In this document: positions 1 through 8,366 of the stretch, in pieces
How positions within the stretch are numbered: position 1 is the stretch's first letter
Layout of the letters: each line of letters starts with the position of its first letter
From: Candidatus Parcubacteria bacterium
GTDB taxonomy: Bacteria > Patescibacteriota > Microgenomatia > UBA12405
Direction: 5' to 3'
Assembly: GCA_023443725.1 (NCBI GenBank)
Contig: JAEZTF010000013.1
Span: 1 to 54,365, forward strand
DNA length: 54,365 bases
The notes under the pieces: model-generated
Databases searched by the model: none
What the model saw: the letters and a program-made list of their open reading frames with translations, nothing else
What the model was told of the DNA's origin: nothing
Program-made: the position numbers and the translations under genes

Positions 1-694
1 CATGAATACCATCGGTAGTGACTAATAAAATATCACCTTGTTCAAGTGGAAAAGTAATTATTTCTGGTCGAACTGATGGATTACCAAAACAACCAGTAAT
101 CACATTTCTGGTTCTGAAAGCTTCGACTTCATCATCTGTTAATTCACTGTAACTTGATGCCTCGTCTATATGATTTTGCATTTTGGCAAAATTATTTGGA
201 TAATCAACCCTTATTTGACTATCATCTGTGGTAATTCTAATTAATTCTCCGTTACGGAAAACATAGGCCCGACTGTCACCGATATTGGCAATAACTGCGG
301 TACGACTACCACTTCTTTCAGCAACAATCATACCAAAAACTCCAGTAGAACCTCCAAGTTTTAATTCACCTTTTCTTCCAAGAAACTCATCATTTACATC
401 TTCTGAAATTGTTCTTAATTTCTCTCCAATACCTTGTGGTGATGTTGTTTGACTAATACCATCCATTTGTGATTCAACTGCGCTTAAACAAAAATTAGAA
501 GATTCTTTACCATTGGCGATACCGCCCATACCATCAAAAACTCCAAAAGTTACAGTGCCATCCTTTTTTTCTTTAGCAAAACTATTGTCTTCATTACTTA
601 ACGGATGTTTTTCACTAGCTTTAGTAGAGATACTAGTTTCAATTGGTTTTGTAAGAGATTCTTGGTTAATAACTGGTGATTCATGATATTCCAT
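1..694 (-). CDS. PP2C-family protein phosphatase (partial)
   Basis: The gene reads leftwards and runs off the window, leaving the first 231 residues. PP2C (PPM) motifs occur in order: FGVFDGMGG at about 50-58, GGST near 114, NIGDSRAY at 138-145 and DILLVTTDGI at 221-230. Their aspartates bind the Mn/Mg pair in this family. Residues 1-35 are Ser/Thr/Glu-rich and probably disordered; no membrane segment is visible, so it should be a cytosolic Ser/Thr phosphatase opposing a kinase that is not in the window. An in-frame TAA lies three codons before the ATG, which fixes the start. The family usually has about 240 residues, so probably only the last motif block is missing. Confidence 0.9.
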   Translation of the reverse strand, partial: MEYHESPVINQESLTKPIETSISTKASEKHPLSNEDNSFAKEKKDGTVTFGVFDGMGGIANGKESSNFCLSAVESQMDGISQTTSPQGIGEKLRTISEDVNDEFLGRKGELKLGGSTGVFGMIVAERSGSRTAVIANIGDSRAYVFRNGELIRITTDDSQIRVDYPNNFAKMQNHIDEASSYSELTDDEVEAFRTRNVITGCFGNPSVRPEIITFPLEQGDILLVTTDGIH

Positions 695-725
695 ATAATG
701 TTAATTTATCACTAAAATTAAAAAA

Positions 726-1073
726 TTACTTATTAAAATCGTAGACAATTTTTTCAAAATTAATGATTTTATTATTTTTGTCGACTTTAATTCCTTCTTT
801 TTTGTAAAGAGATAAACGATAATCAATAGAATCACGACCGCCGTCGCTAAAGCTTTGGCGGTTAAACCAAATTTTGCCATTGCTATAGACAATTCGATGA
901 AAAGGAATACGATCAACATCGGGTGATTTGGATAAGATAGTGGTGATCATACGCGACATCATGGGATGGCCGCCGGCAGCAGCGCAAATAATTCCATAAG
1001 TAGTTACCCTACCCTCGGGAATTTGAAGTGCTAATTGCCAAACTTTTTGATAAAACTCACTTGGAGATTTCAT
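726..1073 (-). CDS. Alkyltransferase-like protein (MGMT homologue without catalytic Cys)
   Basis: A 115-residue protein matching the DNA-binding/active-site domain of O6-alkylguanine-DNA alkyltransferases: YxxVWxxAxxIPxGxVTTYG at 8-27, then IPFHRIV at 56-62. In the enzymes this last motif is PCHRV, and the Cys accepts the alkyl group. Here it is Phe58, so methyl transfer is not possible. This matches alkyltransferase-like (ATL/YbaZ-type) proteins, which bind O6-alkylguanine and hand it to nucleotide excision repair; those usually have Trp or Ala at this place. The start ATG overlaps the TGA of rarA (ATGA), so the two are translationally coupled and form a small DNA-repair operon. Confidence 0.85.
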   Translation of the reverse strand: MKSPSEFYQKVWQLALQIPEGRVTTYGIICAAAGGHPMMSRMITTILSKSPDVDRIPFHRIVYSNGKIWFNRQSFSDGGRDSIDYRLSLYKKEGIKVDKNNKIINFEKIVYDFNK

Positions 1074-2263
1074 TTTTTCTTCTCAAGAAAATATTTTTTA
1101 TTTTTTAATTTGTCAGGCAATAGGGATTCTTTGGAATACATTTCGTAACCTTTGCCATAGCCGGCGTCTTCCATAAGTTTTGTAGGGGCGTTGCGAAGAT
1201 TCATGGGAATTGGTAAATTACCTAAATTTTCAACATCTCGACTGGCAAGTTTGTAGGCTTCATATGCTTGACGACTTTTGGGTGATTTGGCTAAATAAGT
1301 GACACCATGGGCTAAATTAATAGAACATTCAGGATAACCAATAGTTTCGACACTTCTAAAAACTTCATTGGCCAACATGAGAGCACTAGAGTTGGCAATG
1401 CCAATATCCTCTGAAGCAAAAACCACCATACGACGAGCAATAAATTTTGGATCTTCTCCAGCGGTAATCATACGAGCTAAATAATAAAGTGCCGCATCAA
1501 CATTTGAGGCTCGCATACTTTTGATAAAAGCAGAAATAGTGTTGTAGTGTTCCTCCCCTTTTTTGTCGAAACGCAAAAATTTATTTTGAAGAGTATTGAT
1601 TAGGCTTTCTTTTGATAAAGAATTATAAAGAGTGAAAGCATTGTCGATCATGGTGAGACATTGACGAGCATCACCATTGGCCATTTTGATAAGCCACTCT
1701 TTGGCATCCTTGGGGATTTTCAATCTCCCTAAATCCCTCTTTGACAAGAGGGACTTATTAAGAACTTTAATTGCTCTATCAATCACTTCAGAGATATCTT
1801 CATCAGTTAATTCATTTAAAATGAATACTCGACAACGAGAAAGAAGAGGAGAAATAACCTCAAAACTGGGATTTTCGGTGGTAGCACCAATTAAAGTTAA
1901 AACTCCTGACTCAACATAAGGTAATAAAAAATCTTGTTGAGCTTTGTTGAAACGATGAATTTCATCTAAAAATAATATTTTTTTAATAAGACTTGGATTT
2001 TGAGAATTAACAATTTTTTTGATGTCATCTTTGCCAGCAGAAACGGCTGATAATTCATGAATTTCGGCACCAGTTTCGCGAGCAATAATTTTGGCTAAAG
2101 TGGTCTTACCCACTCCCGGAGGACCCCAAAAAATCATAGAAAAAACTTGATGATTTTCGATAGCTAAACGAAGTGGTTTGCCTGGACCAACTAAATGGGA
2201 TTGACCAATGAATTCATCTAAATTTTTAGGTCGTAGAAGTGAAGCTAAAGGTTGACTTAACAT
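1070..2263 (-). CDS. rarA: Replication-associated recombination ATPase RarA (MgsA)
   Basis: A 397-residue AAA+ clamp-loader-like ATPase acting at stalled replication forks. It opens with the family signature RPKNLDEFIGQSHL (residues 11-24). Walker A GPPGVGKTT lies at 47-55, Walker B LFLDEIHRF at 97-105, sensor 1 GATTENP at 126-132 and the LLSRCRV arginine region at 140-146. The C-terminal tetramerisation region is present (ASEDIGIANSSAL, later GYGKGYE), so the gene is full length. Residues 171-183 (SLLSKRDLGRLKI) are extra compared with the usual linker and are encoded by a palindromic repeat, listed separately. It is the first gene of a pair with the alkyltransferase-like gene, which it overlaps. 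Confidence 0.95.
   Translation of the reverse strand: MLSQPLASLLRPKNLDEFIGQSHLVGPGKPLRLAIENHQVFSMIFWGPPGVGKTTLAKIIARETGAEIHELSAVSAGKDDIKKIVNSQNPSLIKKILFLDEIHRFNKAQQDFLLPYVESGVLTLIGATTENPSFEVISPLLSRCRVFILNELTDEDISEVIDRAIKVLNKSLLSKRDLGRLKIPKDAKEWLIKMANGDARQCLTMIDNAFTLYNSLSKESLINTLQNKFLRFDKKGEEHYNTISAFIKSMRASNVDAALYYLARMITAGEDPKFIARRMVVFASEDIGIANSSALMLANEVFRSVETIGYPECSINLAHGVTYLAKSPKSRQAYEAYKLASRDVENLGNLPIPMNLRNAPTKLMEDAGYGKGYEMYSKESLLPDKLKNKKYFLEKKK
1715..1758. repeat. Palindromic repeat inserted in frame in rarA
   Basis: The core CCCTCTT-TGAC-AAGAGGG (1735-1752) is a perfect 7-bp stem with a 4-nt loop. It is flanked by CAATCTCCCTAAAT on the left and ACTTATTAAG on the right. The same order of elements (CAATCT, TCCC, TCTTTGACAAGA, GGG, a TA-rich end) recurs in the intergenic repeat at 48514-48562. 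In rarA it is read as SLLSKRDLGRLKI and does not break the frame. It is a small repeat family that can sit inside coding sequence, comparable in behaviour to palindromic elements of Rickettsia; that comparison is only an analogy. Confidence 0.6.
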
Positions 2264-2297
2264 TTGGGTTTTTTTCGGGTAATAGACTCAGTATAAA

Positions 2298-2972
2298 CTA
2301 GATGTGTTTGATGGTCAATTGAGGAATTGTGACATTATTATCTAGAGATAAAACAAAGTTAACAGCTTTAACAACTTCTTGAGGATCAAGAGAATGTTTG
2401 GGGTCATAGTCGTCAGTTCCTTTAGTAAATTCGGTGTTCATAACTCCTGGACAGATGTCTATAACTTTAATATTTGATTCAGCTAACTCAAGTTGAAGCG
2501 ACTGAGAAAATCCATTTAATCCCCATTTGGAAGCATGGTAAACCGAATTTAAAGCTCTTGGATGAAGACAGGCAGTAGAATTAATATTGATGATAATGCC
2601 ATGCTTTTGTTTCTTAAAAATAGGAACTAAAATGTTGGTGGAAAACATGGGACCAAAAACATTAACTTCAACAACTTTTTTGATTAATTGAGGATCATTG
2701 TCTTCAATTGGACCGTCGATATAAATACCGGCATTATTGATAAAACAATCAATTTTGTCATATTTATCAATAATTTTTCCAATACTATCTTGAAGTGAAC
2801 CAAAATCGGTAACATCACAAACTTGATAATCACACTCTAGACCTTGAGCAACTAATTTAGTAACAGCTGGATTGATATCTATAATAATGACTTTATTTTT
2901 GTTGGAAAGAAAGGCGGCAATTTCTCTGCCCAATCCATTGGCTCCACCAGTAATACAAATCACTTTTTCCAT
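2298..2972 (-). CDS. Short-chain dehydrogenase/reductase (SDR)
   Basis: A 224-residue classical SDR with a Rossmann fold. The cofactor motif TGGANGLG is at 8-15, NNAG at 79-82, catalytic Ser132 in NINSTA, and Tyr145-x3-Lys149 (YHASK). Asp32 at the end of beta-2 (VIIIDIN) favours NAD(H) over NADP(H). The C-terminus stops soon after the catalytic region, so it is slightly shorter than the usual 240-250 residues and the substrate loop is small. The substrate cannot be told from sequence. It is divergent from the deacetylase gene at 3026 and lies behind rarA on the same strand with a 34-bp gap. Confidence 0.9.
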   Translation of the reverse strand: MEKVICITGGANGLGREIAAFLSNKNKVIIIDINPAVTKLVAQGLECDYQVCDVTDFGSLQDSIGKIIDKYDKIDCFINNAGIYIDGPIEDNDPQLIKKVVEVNVFGPMFSTNILVPIFKKQKHGIIININSTACLHPRALNSVYHASKWGLNGFSQSLQLELAESNIKVIDICPGVMNTEFTKGTDDYDPKHSLDPQEVVKAVNFVLSLDNNVTIPQLTIKHI

Positions 2973-3007
2973 AATTTATTTTAAACTAAATATAATTAAA
3001 AATGAAT

Positions 3008-3013
3008 TATAAT
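3008..3013 (+). promoter_or_regulatory. -10 element TATAAT for the deacetylase/glycosyltransferase pair
   Basis: A perfect TATAAT lies 12 nt before the ATG at 3026, so the transcript would start about 5 nt before the start codon. No -35 match is visible at the right distance. Confidence 0.4.
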
Positions 3014-3025
3014 TGATGACACAAC

Positions 3026-3970
3026 ATGGCTAAAATTAAACCGTATAAGAAAAAAAAATCTTTAGATTTAGGCAAACGAAGAGTCATTTTTGCTTTGATG
3101 ATATTGGGAGGATTTTTGATGATAATAAGTGGTTTATTTTTGGAAAGAAATTTAAAAAAAGATTTATTTTTAACAAAAATATGGAGAACAGCACCATCTT
3201 TGGAGACAAAGTTACCAACCCCAACAACTGTCCCAACTAATAATCCAACACCAACAATACTGCCAACAAAAATACCAACTATTAGTTTTGAAGATGTGAA
3301 CAAAAATTTTGGACCATGCGCAAAAATTAATACTTTAATGTATCACCATATACAACCAGAAGAGGAAGCTAAAAAAAATGGACAAACAAACTTAACAGTA
3401 TCACCGGACTTTTTGGAAAAACAATTTCAATATCTGCAAGATAAAAAATACAATGTAATTTCAATGGAAAATTTAAAGAACTTTTTCGATGGTACTGAAA
3501 ATTTGCCAGACAAACCAGTTTTATTAACTTTCGACGATGGATATAAAGATAATTATGTTTATATGTACCCAATTTTGAAAAAATTTGGATATAAAGCAAC
3601 CATATTTATACCAACCGGGCTATTAAACAACCCCGATTATTTAACCTGGGATGATTTAAATTCCATGAAAGATTTGGTTTATTTTGGAAATCATACTTGG
3701 TCACACCATAGTTCCGGAGGAACAACTGAAAAACTTGATGAGGAAATTGGTTTGGCAGATAAACAATTAAACGAACATGGTTATAATAATTTAAAAATTT
3801 TTGCTTATCCTTTTGGTAAATCTAGTGGAAACGCTGAAAGTGTATTAGCTAAAGATAAATACATCTTGGCTTTTACCACAACACACGGTAATATTTTATG
3901 TAGAGGCAAGAATTTTGATTTGCCAAGGATTAGAGTTGGCAATACACAATTGAATAAATATGGATTATAA
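3026..3970 (+). CDS. Membrane-anchored polysaccharide deacetylase (NodB/CE4)
   Basis: A 314-residue protein with a basic N-terminus, one membrane segment at about 20-38, a Pro/Thr-rich spacer at 60-88 and an extracytoplasmic NodB domain. Motif 1 is LTFDDGY (Asp170/Asp171), motif 2 is H223-TWS-H227 and a later motif is FAYPFGK. These are the metal ligands and base of carbohydrate esterase family 4, which remove N-acetyl groups from peptidoglycan or exopolysaccharide. Cys98 in FGPCAK and a Cys near 292 might form a disulfide. The next gene, a glycosyltransferase, starts inside the last codons (11-bp overlap), suggesting a joint role in surface glycans. Confidence 0.9.
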   Translation: MAKIKPYKKKKSLDLGKRRVIFALMILGGFLMIISGLFLERNLKKDLFLTKIWRTAPSLETKLPTPTTVPTNNPTPTILPTKIPTISFEDVNKNFGPCAKINTLMYHHIQPEEEAKKNGQTNLTVSPDFLEKQFQYLQDKKYNVISMENLKNFFDGTENLPDKPVLLTFDDGYKDNYVYMYPILKKFGYKATIFIPTGLLNNPDYLTWDDLNSMKDLVYFGNHTWSHHSSGGTTEKLDEEIGLADKQLNEHGYNNLKIFAYPFGKSSGNAESVLAKDKYILAFTTTHGNILCRGKNFDLPRIRVGNTQLNKYGL

Positions 3971-5294
3971 AAAGAAAATGTTTTTAGTATTAATTGGTTG
4001 TTTTTTAATTAGTTTGATTGGAATTAATCAATCTTTATGGCTAGATGAAGCGATATCAGTTAATAAAGCTAAGTTGCCAATAGAAACAATTGTGCCTCAA
4101 TTTTCAATTAGAGATTTTCATCCACCGGTTTATTATTGGTTTTTGAATATTTGGATAAGATTATTTGGAGATCAAGTTTGGATCATGAGACTTAGTTCAG
4201 TTTTGTTTTTCTTAATAACAGTTGGTTTTGTTTATATGATTGGTAAAGAAATAAAAGATAAAAAAACTGGTTTATTGGCAGCAGTACTAACCGGGATTAA
4301 CCCTTTATTAATTTATTTTTCTCAAGAGTTAAGAATGTATTCGATGGTAACTATGTGGTTAACGGGATCAATATATTTTTTAGTCAGAATGTTGAAAAAA
4401 CCAAATTGGAAAAATATTTTGGGATTTAATATTTTGACTGGATTAAGTTTCGTAACTTTTTATGGATCAATTTTTTTAATAGGAACGGAAATTTTTTATT
4501 TATTAATAAATAAAAAAATAAAATTATTTTTGATGAGCATATGGGGAATCATTTTGGCTTTAATTGGAATTGGCCCACTTTTAATAAATCAATTACAATA
4601 TTCCCAACAAGCTTTGACAGAAATTGGTAGTTGGAGTACGGCTTTAGGAAAAGTTAATTTAAAAAATTTACTTTTAATACCTTTAAAGTTTAGTATTGGC
4701 AAAGTTAGTTGGTGGCCAAAAATTAACTATTATGTAATTGGCGGTTTATGGGCAATAATGGTTTTATCAACAACTCTTAAAGGGTTAATAAAAAACAAAT
4801 TGCTTAGATTCTTACTAATAATACCGTTAATACTGGGAATAATATTTTCTTTTAAAACACCAATGTTGCAATATTTTAGATTTTTATATTTGGTACCTAT
4901 AATGTTGCTATTAATTTCTTTGGAAATTAAAAAAAGTACTAGAAATTTTTTGATAATGGGATTTTTGATTTTTAGTGGAATTTACTTATTAAATCCAAAA
5001 ATGCATCGAGAAAATTGGAAAGATTTGACAAAAAGTTTGTCTACAAATGACAATATTTACATGGTGGATAGCTTTGCTGATCCAATTAAATTTTATAATC
5101 CAAAATTAAAAATAAATGCTTTTGAAAAAAATATACCGATTGAGGAAAAAGTAAAAATAGTTCCCTATGGAGAAGCAATTCATGGAATAGATCATAAAAA
5201 AACAATGGAAGAGATTGGATATATTAAAACTGAAGAAAAAGATTTTGGTGGAGTAACTTGGGAAGAATGGGTTTTTAATGAAAAAACAAATTAG
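3960..5294 (+). CDS. GT39/ArnT-like membrane glycosyltransferase
   Basis: A 444-residue polytopic membrane protein with about ten hydrophobic segments. It carries the hallmark of polyprenyl-phosphate sugar transferases in its first outer loop: LWLDEAIS (Asp29-Glu30), followed by FHPPVYYW at 53-60. This arrangement is shared by PMT, ArnT and related CPR glycosyltransferases, which move a sugar from a lipid carrier to protein or glycan on the outer face. The C-terminal 90 residues are soluble. It is co-transcribed with the polysaccharide deacetylase, whose 3' end it overlaps by 11 bp. Donor and acceptor are unknown. Confidence 0.85.
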   Translation: MDYKKKMFLVLIGCFLISLIGINQSLWLDEAISVNKAKLPIETIVPQFSIRDFHPPVYYWFLNIWIRLFGDQVWIMRLSSVLFFLITVGFVYMIGKEIKDKKTGLLAAVLTGINPLLIYFSQELRMYSMVTMWLTGSIYFLVRMLKKPNWKNILGFNILTGLSFVTFYGSIFLIGTEIFYLLINKKIKLFLMSIWGIILALIGIGPLLINQLQYSQQALTEIGSWSTALGKVNLKNLLLIPLKFSIGKVSWWPKINYYVIGGLWAIMVLSTTLKGLIKNKLLRFLLIIPLILGIIFSFKTPMLQYFRFLYLVPIMLLLISLEIKKSTRNFLIMGFLIFSGIYLLNPKMHRENWKDLTKSLSTNDNIYMVDSFADPIKFYNPKLKINAFEKNIPIEEKVKIVPYGEAIHGIDHKKTMEEIGYIKTEEKDFGGVTWEEWVFNEKTN

Positions 5295-5378
5295 GTGGGT
5301 ATTCGTCTTTATTAAAACATGTTTTGAAAAATAAAGAAAGGTCTTTTTTTTTATTTTAGTTTGTCTAAAATTGTTAGC

Positions 5379-6968
5379 ATGAAATATATTTTTGTATGTG
5401 GTGGTGTAGTTAGTGGTTTAGGTAAAGGAATAGTCTCGGCATCAATCGGGATGTTACTTAAATCATCAGGTTTTAAAGTTAATCATATTAAAATTGATCC
5501 TTATCTTAATATTGATGCTGGAACAATGAGACCTATGGAACACGGAGAAACTTTTGTAACTGCTGATGGAGGAGAAATTGATCAAGATTTAGGTAATTAT
5601 GAAAGATTTTTAAATCAAGATTTTTCTAAAGAAAACAACATTACTTCAGGGAAAATTTACAAAACAATAATTGAAAATGAAAGAGCATTTAAGTATGAAG
5701 GTCGAGATGTAGAAATTATTCCAGATGTTCCAAATGAAATAAAAAGAAGATTTTATGAATTGGAAAAAGGTTATGATTTTGTAGTTGTAGAAATTGGTGG
5801 AACTACTGGTGATATTGAAAACTTACCTTTTTTATATGCAGCCCGCGAAGTTGGTAGAGAAAGAGAAGCAATGTATGTGATGGTTTCCTATGTCCCCTAT
5901 TTGAGAAATGTTGGAGAGTTAAAAACTAAACCAACACAACATGCAATTTCTGAATTGAGAGCTACGGGAATTATGCCTGATATATTAATTACTAGAAGTG
6001 AAACTGGAATGGATGAACCTAGATTAGAGACTTTAGCTAAAAGATGTTTTCTTGATAATGATTCTATTTTTGATGACCCTGATTGTAGTTCGATTTATCG
6101 AGTCCCATTAATTTTGGAAGAACAGGGATTAATGAATAAAATCAAAAAATATTTTAAAATAAAAAACCATGTAACTGACCTAAAGGAATGGAAAAATATG
6201 GTTAATAAAATGGAAAAAACAAAAAAAGAAGTTACAATAGCTTTGGTTGGAAAATATGTTAAATCAGGGAAAGGAAATCACAAAGATGTTTATGTCTCAG
6301 TTTTAGAGGCACTAAAACATGCAGCAATTGCTAATGATGTAAAAGTTAATATTGAACCAGTTGATTCAACTGATTTTAAAACTGAAGATTTGAAAAAATA
6401 TCAAGGAATTGTGGCTCCACAAGGTTGGGGCAGTCGTGGAGCTGAAGGAATTATTGAAGCCATAAAAATTGCTAGGGAAAATAATATTCCATATTTAGGT
6501 TTATGTTTTGGAATGCAAATGGCAGTAATTGAATTTGCTAGAAATGTACTTGGTTTTAATGAAGCAAATTCAGTTGAAGTTGACCCAAAAACAAAATATC
6601 CAGTAATACACTTGATGCCAGAACAAGAAGAATATTTAAAAAAACATCAATACGGAGGAACTATTAGATTGGGAAATTGGCCATGTAAACTTCAAAAAGA
6701 AACTAAATTGGCGAGAATTTATGGAAAAGAATTAGTCGACGAAAGACATCGACATCGATATGAATTCAACAATGATTATCGAGAACAATTTGAAAAAGCT
6801 GGTTTGATAATTTCTGGAACTTCTCCAGATGGAAAGCTAGTGGAAGCGATTGAATTGAAAAATCATCCATTTTTTGTGGCGACTCAATTTCATCCAGAGT
6901 ATAAGAGCCGACCACTTGACCCACATCCAATATTCTTAGCTTTTTTGGAAGCGATAAAGAAAAAATAA
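5379..6968 (+). CDS. pyrG: CTP synthase
   Basis: It converts UTP, ATP and glutamine to CTP. The 529-residue reading starts at the ATG giving MKYIFVCGGVVSGLGKG, which is the normal family N-terminus; an upstream TTG at 5361 would add six residues and is less likely. The synthetase domain shows the P-loop-like GGVVSGLGKG at 8-17, IDPYLN and DAGTMRPMEHGE. After residue 280 comes a class I glutamine amidotransferase domain with the nucleophile elbow GLCFGMQ (Cys376) and the FHPEYKSRP His/Glu pair near the end. Length is typical. It ends 1 bp from the convergent mscL stop, leaving no room for a separate terminator. Confidence 0.97.
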   Translation: MKYIFVCGGVVSGLGKGIVSASIGMLLKSSGFKVNHIKIDPYLNIDAGTMRPMEHGETFVTADGGEIDQDLGNYERFLNQDFSKENNITSGKIYKTIIENERAFKYEGRDVEIIPDVPNEIKRRFYELEKGYDFVVVEIGGTTGDIENLPFLYAAREVGREREAMYVMVSYVPYLRNVGELKTKPTQHAISELRATGIMPDILITRSETGMDEPRLETLAKRCFLDNDSIFDDPDCSSIYRVPLILEEQGLMNKIKKYFKIKNHVTDLKEWKNMVNKMEKTKKEVTIALVGKYVKSGKGNHKDVYVSVLEALKHAAIANDVKVNIEPVDSTDFKTEDLKKYQGIVAPQGWGSRGAEGIIEAIKIARENNIPYLGLCFGMQMAVIEFARNVLGFNEANSVEVDPKTKYPVIHLMPEQEEYLKKHQYGGTIRLGNWPCKLQKETKLARIYGKELVDERHRHRYEFNNDYREQFEKAGLIISGTSPDGKLVEAIELKNHPFFVATQFHPEYKSRPLDPHPIFLAFLEAIKKK

Positions 6969-6969
6969 T

Positions 6970-7290
6970 TTATTTCTTAGCAGGTTTCTTTTCTAGACGA
7001 TCAATTTTGAGAATTTTGACAGAAAAGTAAACAACAAAAGCGATAATTAAAAAATCGATCAGGCTACTAATAAAACTACCAAATAAAATTTGAGCGGAAC
7101 CAATTTGAAAATGAAGTTTGCTTAAATCACCTATTTTACCTAATAAAAGACCAACGAGTGGGTTGATAATATCGGTAACTAGGGCAGTAACTAATTTTGT
7201 AATGGAAGTTCCCATGACTACCCCGATAGCCAAACCAATAACACCCTGTGATTGAATAAATTCAACAAATCCTTTTAATTGTTTTTTCAT
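6970..7290 (-). CDS. mscL: Large-conductance mechanosensitive channel MscL
   Basis: A 106-residue channel protein that opens under membrane tension to release solutes in osmotic downshock. The family core is clear: LKGFVEFIQSQGVIGLAIGV at 5-24 (short amphipathic N-helix into TM1, with small residues lining the gate), a periplasmic loop, TM2 at about 70-93 (SSLIDFLIIAFVVYF) and a basic C-terminal tail (LEKKPAKK). It is somewhat shorter than the usual 130-150 residues because the C-terminal helical bundle is reduced. An extended -10 six nt upstream of its ATG (7297-7302) points to a leaderless message that begins at the very end of queA. Confidence 0.95.
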   Translation of the reverse strand: MKKQLKGFVEFIQSQGVIGLAIGVVMGTSITKLVTALVTDIINPLVGLLLGKIGDLSKLHFQIGSAQILFGSFISSLIDFLIIAFVVYFSVKILKIDRLEKKPAKK

Positions 7291-7296
7291 AACAAG

Positions 7297-7305
7297 ATTA
7301 TATCA
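7297..7305 (-). promoter_or_regulatory. Extended -10 of mscL overlapping the queA stop codon
   Basis: On the minus strand the sequence is TGA-TATAAT followed by CTTGTT and the mscL ATG. The TGA of the extended -10 is also the queA stop codon. The 6-nt spacing to ATG places the transcription start at or within a base or two of the start codon. Confidence 0.6.
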
Positions 7306-8334
7306 ATAAATTAACATAGCGTCGCCAAAACTAAAAAATCGATATTTATTTTTTATAGCTTCTTGGTAAGCATTAAATATTTTTTCTTTGGTGGCAAAAG
7401 CAGAAACTAACATTAAAAGACTAGATTCGGGGAGGTGAAAATTGGTAATTAAAGCATCCACAAATTTAAATTTGTATGGTGGATAAATAAAAATCTGAGT
7501 GGATTTTTTACCTGATTTTAGGTATTTTTTACCACAAGCACTTTCTAAAGTGCGAACAGAAGTGGTGCCAACAGCAATAATTCTTTTGCCCGATTTTTTG
7601 GCTTGATTTAATCTTTGAGCAACCGCTGGCTTAATTTCATAAAATTCAGAGTGAAGAGTTTTTGACTCAAGATTTTCTGGTCGAAGATTTTGAAAAGTAC
7701 CTAAACCGACATGAAGAGTAATGTATTCAATTTGAACACCTTTTTGTTTTAATTTTGAAAGTAGCTCTTTAGTAAAATGAAGTCCAGCGGTAGGTGCAGC
7801 GGCTGACCCTATGGGTTTTGCGTAGACTGTTTGATATTCTGATCTAATGGTTTTTTCAGTTTGAGAAGTTTTTATATATGGAGGTAATGGTGTGTGGCCA
7901 ATTTTGTCTAAAACTTGAAAAAAATAATTATTTTTATAATTAAATTTTATTTCAATTTGACCAGTAATAGGATCACTTCTAAGAACTTTCCCGATTAAAT
8001 TGTGATCAAAAAAAATTTCTTGACCAACTTTTGGACGAGGTTTACTAATAGCCAACCAAGTATCATTTTTTATTTGATGAATAAGTAATACTTCAATATT
8101 GCCACCAGTATTTTTTTTACCAAAAAGTCGAGCTGGAAAAACTTTGCTTTGATTTAAAACTAAAACATCATTTGGCCCAAGTAGATTAGCTATATCAAAA
8201 AAATGAAGATGGTTAATTTTGCCAGAAGATTTTTTTAATGTCAGCAAACGACAATGATCTCTTTTTTTGCTTGGTTTATCGGCAATTAAATTTTCCGGTA
8301 AATTATAAAAATAATCTTTTATATCCAAGGACAT
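7303..8334 (-). CDS. queA: tRNA queuosine synthesis: SAM:tRNA ribosyltransferase-isomerase
   Basis: A 343-residue enzyme that transfers and isomerises the ribose of S-adenosylmethionine to preQ1 at tRNA position 34, giving epoxyqueuosine. Diagnostic motifs are YNLPENLIADKP near 10, VLNQSKVFPARL near 60 (NxxxVxPARL in the family), SAAAPTAGLHFT (family AAPTAGLHF), LHVGLGTF and LITNFHLPESSLLMLVSAF. Length matches the family (about 340). No tgt or queG is nearby. A clear extended -10 (TGATAAAAT) sits 5 nt upstream of the ATG. Confidence 0.96.
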   Translation of the reverse strand: MSLDIKDYFYNLPENLIADKPSKKRDHCRLLTLKKSSGKINHLHFFDIANLLGPNDVLVLNQSKVFPARLFGKKNTGGNIEVLLIHQIKNDTWLAISKPRPKVGQEIFFDHNLIGKVLRSDPITGQIEIKFNYKNNYFFQVLDKIGHTPLPPYIKTSQTEKTIRSEYQTVYAKPIGSAAAPTAGLHFTKELLSKLKQKGVQIEYITLHVGLGTFQNLRPENLESKTLHSEFYEIKPAVAQRLNQAKKSGKRIIAVGTTSVRTLESACGKKYLKSGKKSTQIFIYPPYKFKFVDALITNFHLPESSLLMLVSAFATKEKIFNAYQEAIKNKYRFFSFGDAMLIY

Positions 8335-8339
8335 GGGAT

Positions 8340-8348
8340 ATTTTATCA
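8340..8348 (-). promoter_or_regulatory. Extended -10 of queA
   Basis: TGA-TAAAAT on the minus strand, then ATCCC, then the queA ATG at 8334. The 5-nt gap indicates a leaderless transcript. Confidence 0.55.
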
Positions 8349-8366
8349 GAAGCTAGTTTAAAATCA

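Noticed and set aside
701..919. 72-codon minus-strand ORF with a hydrophobic start
   Set aside because: It lies in another frame of the alkyltransferase-like gene, whose family motifs are clear.
5361..5378. TTG start for pyrG
   Set aside because: It adds six residues before the highly conserved MKYIFV start and has no upstream signal, so the ATG at 5379 is preferred.
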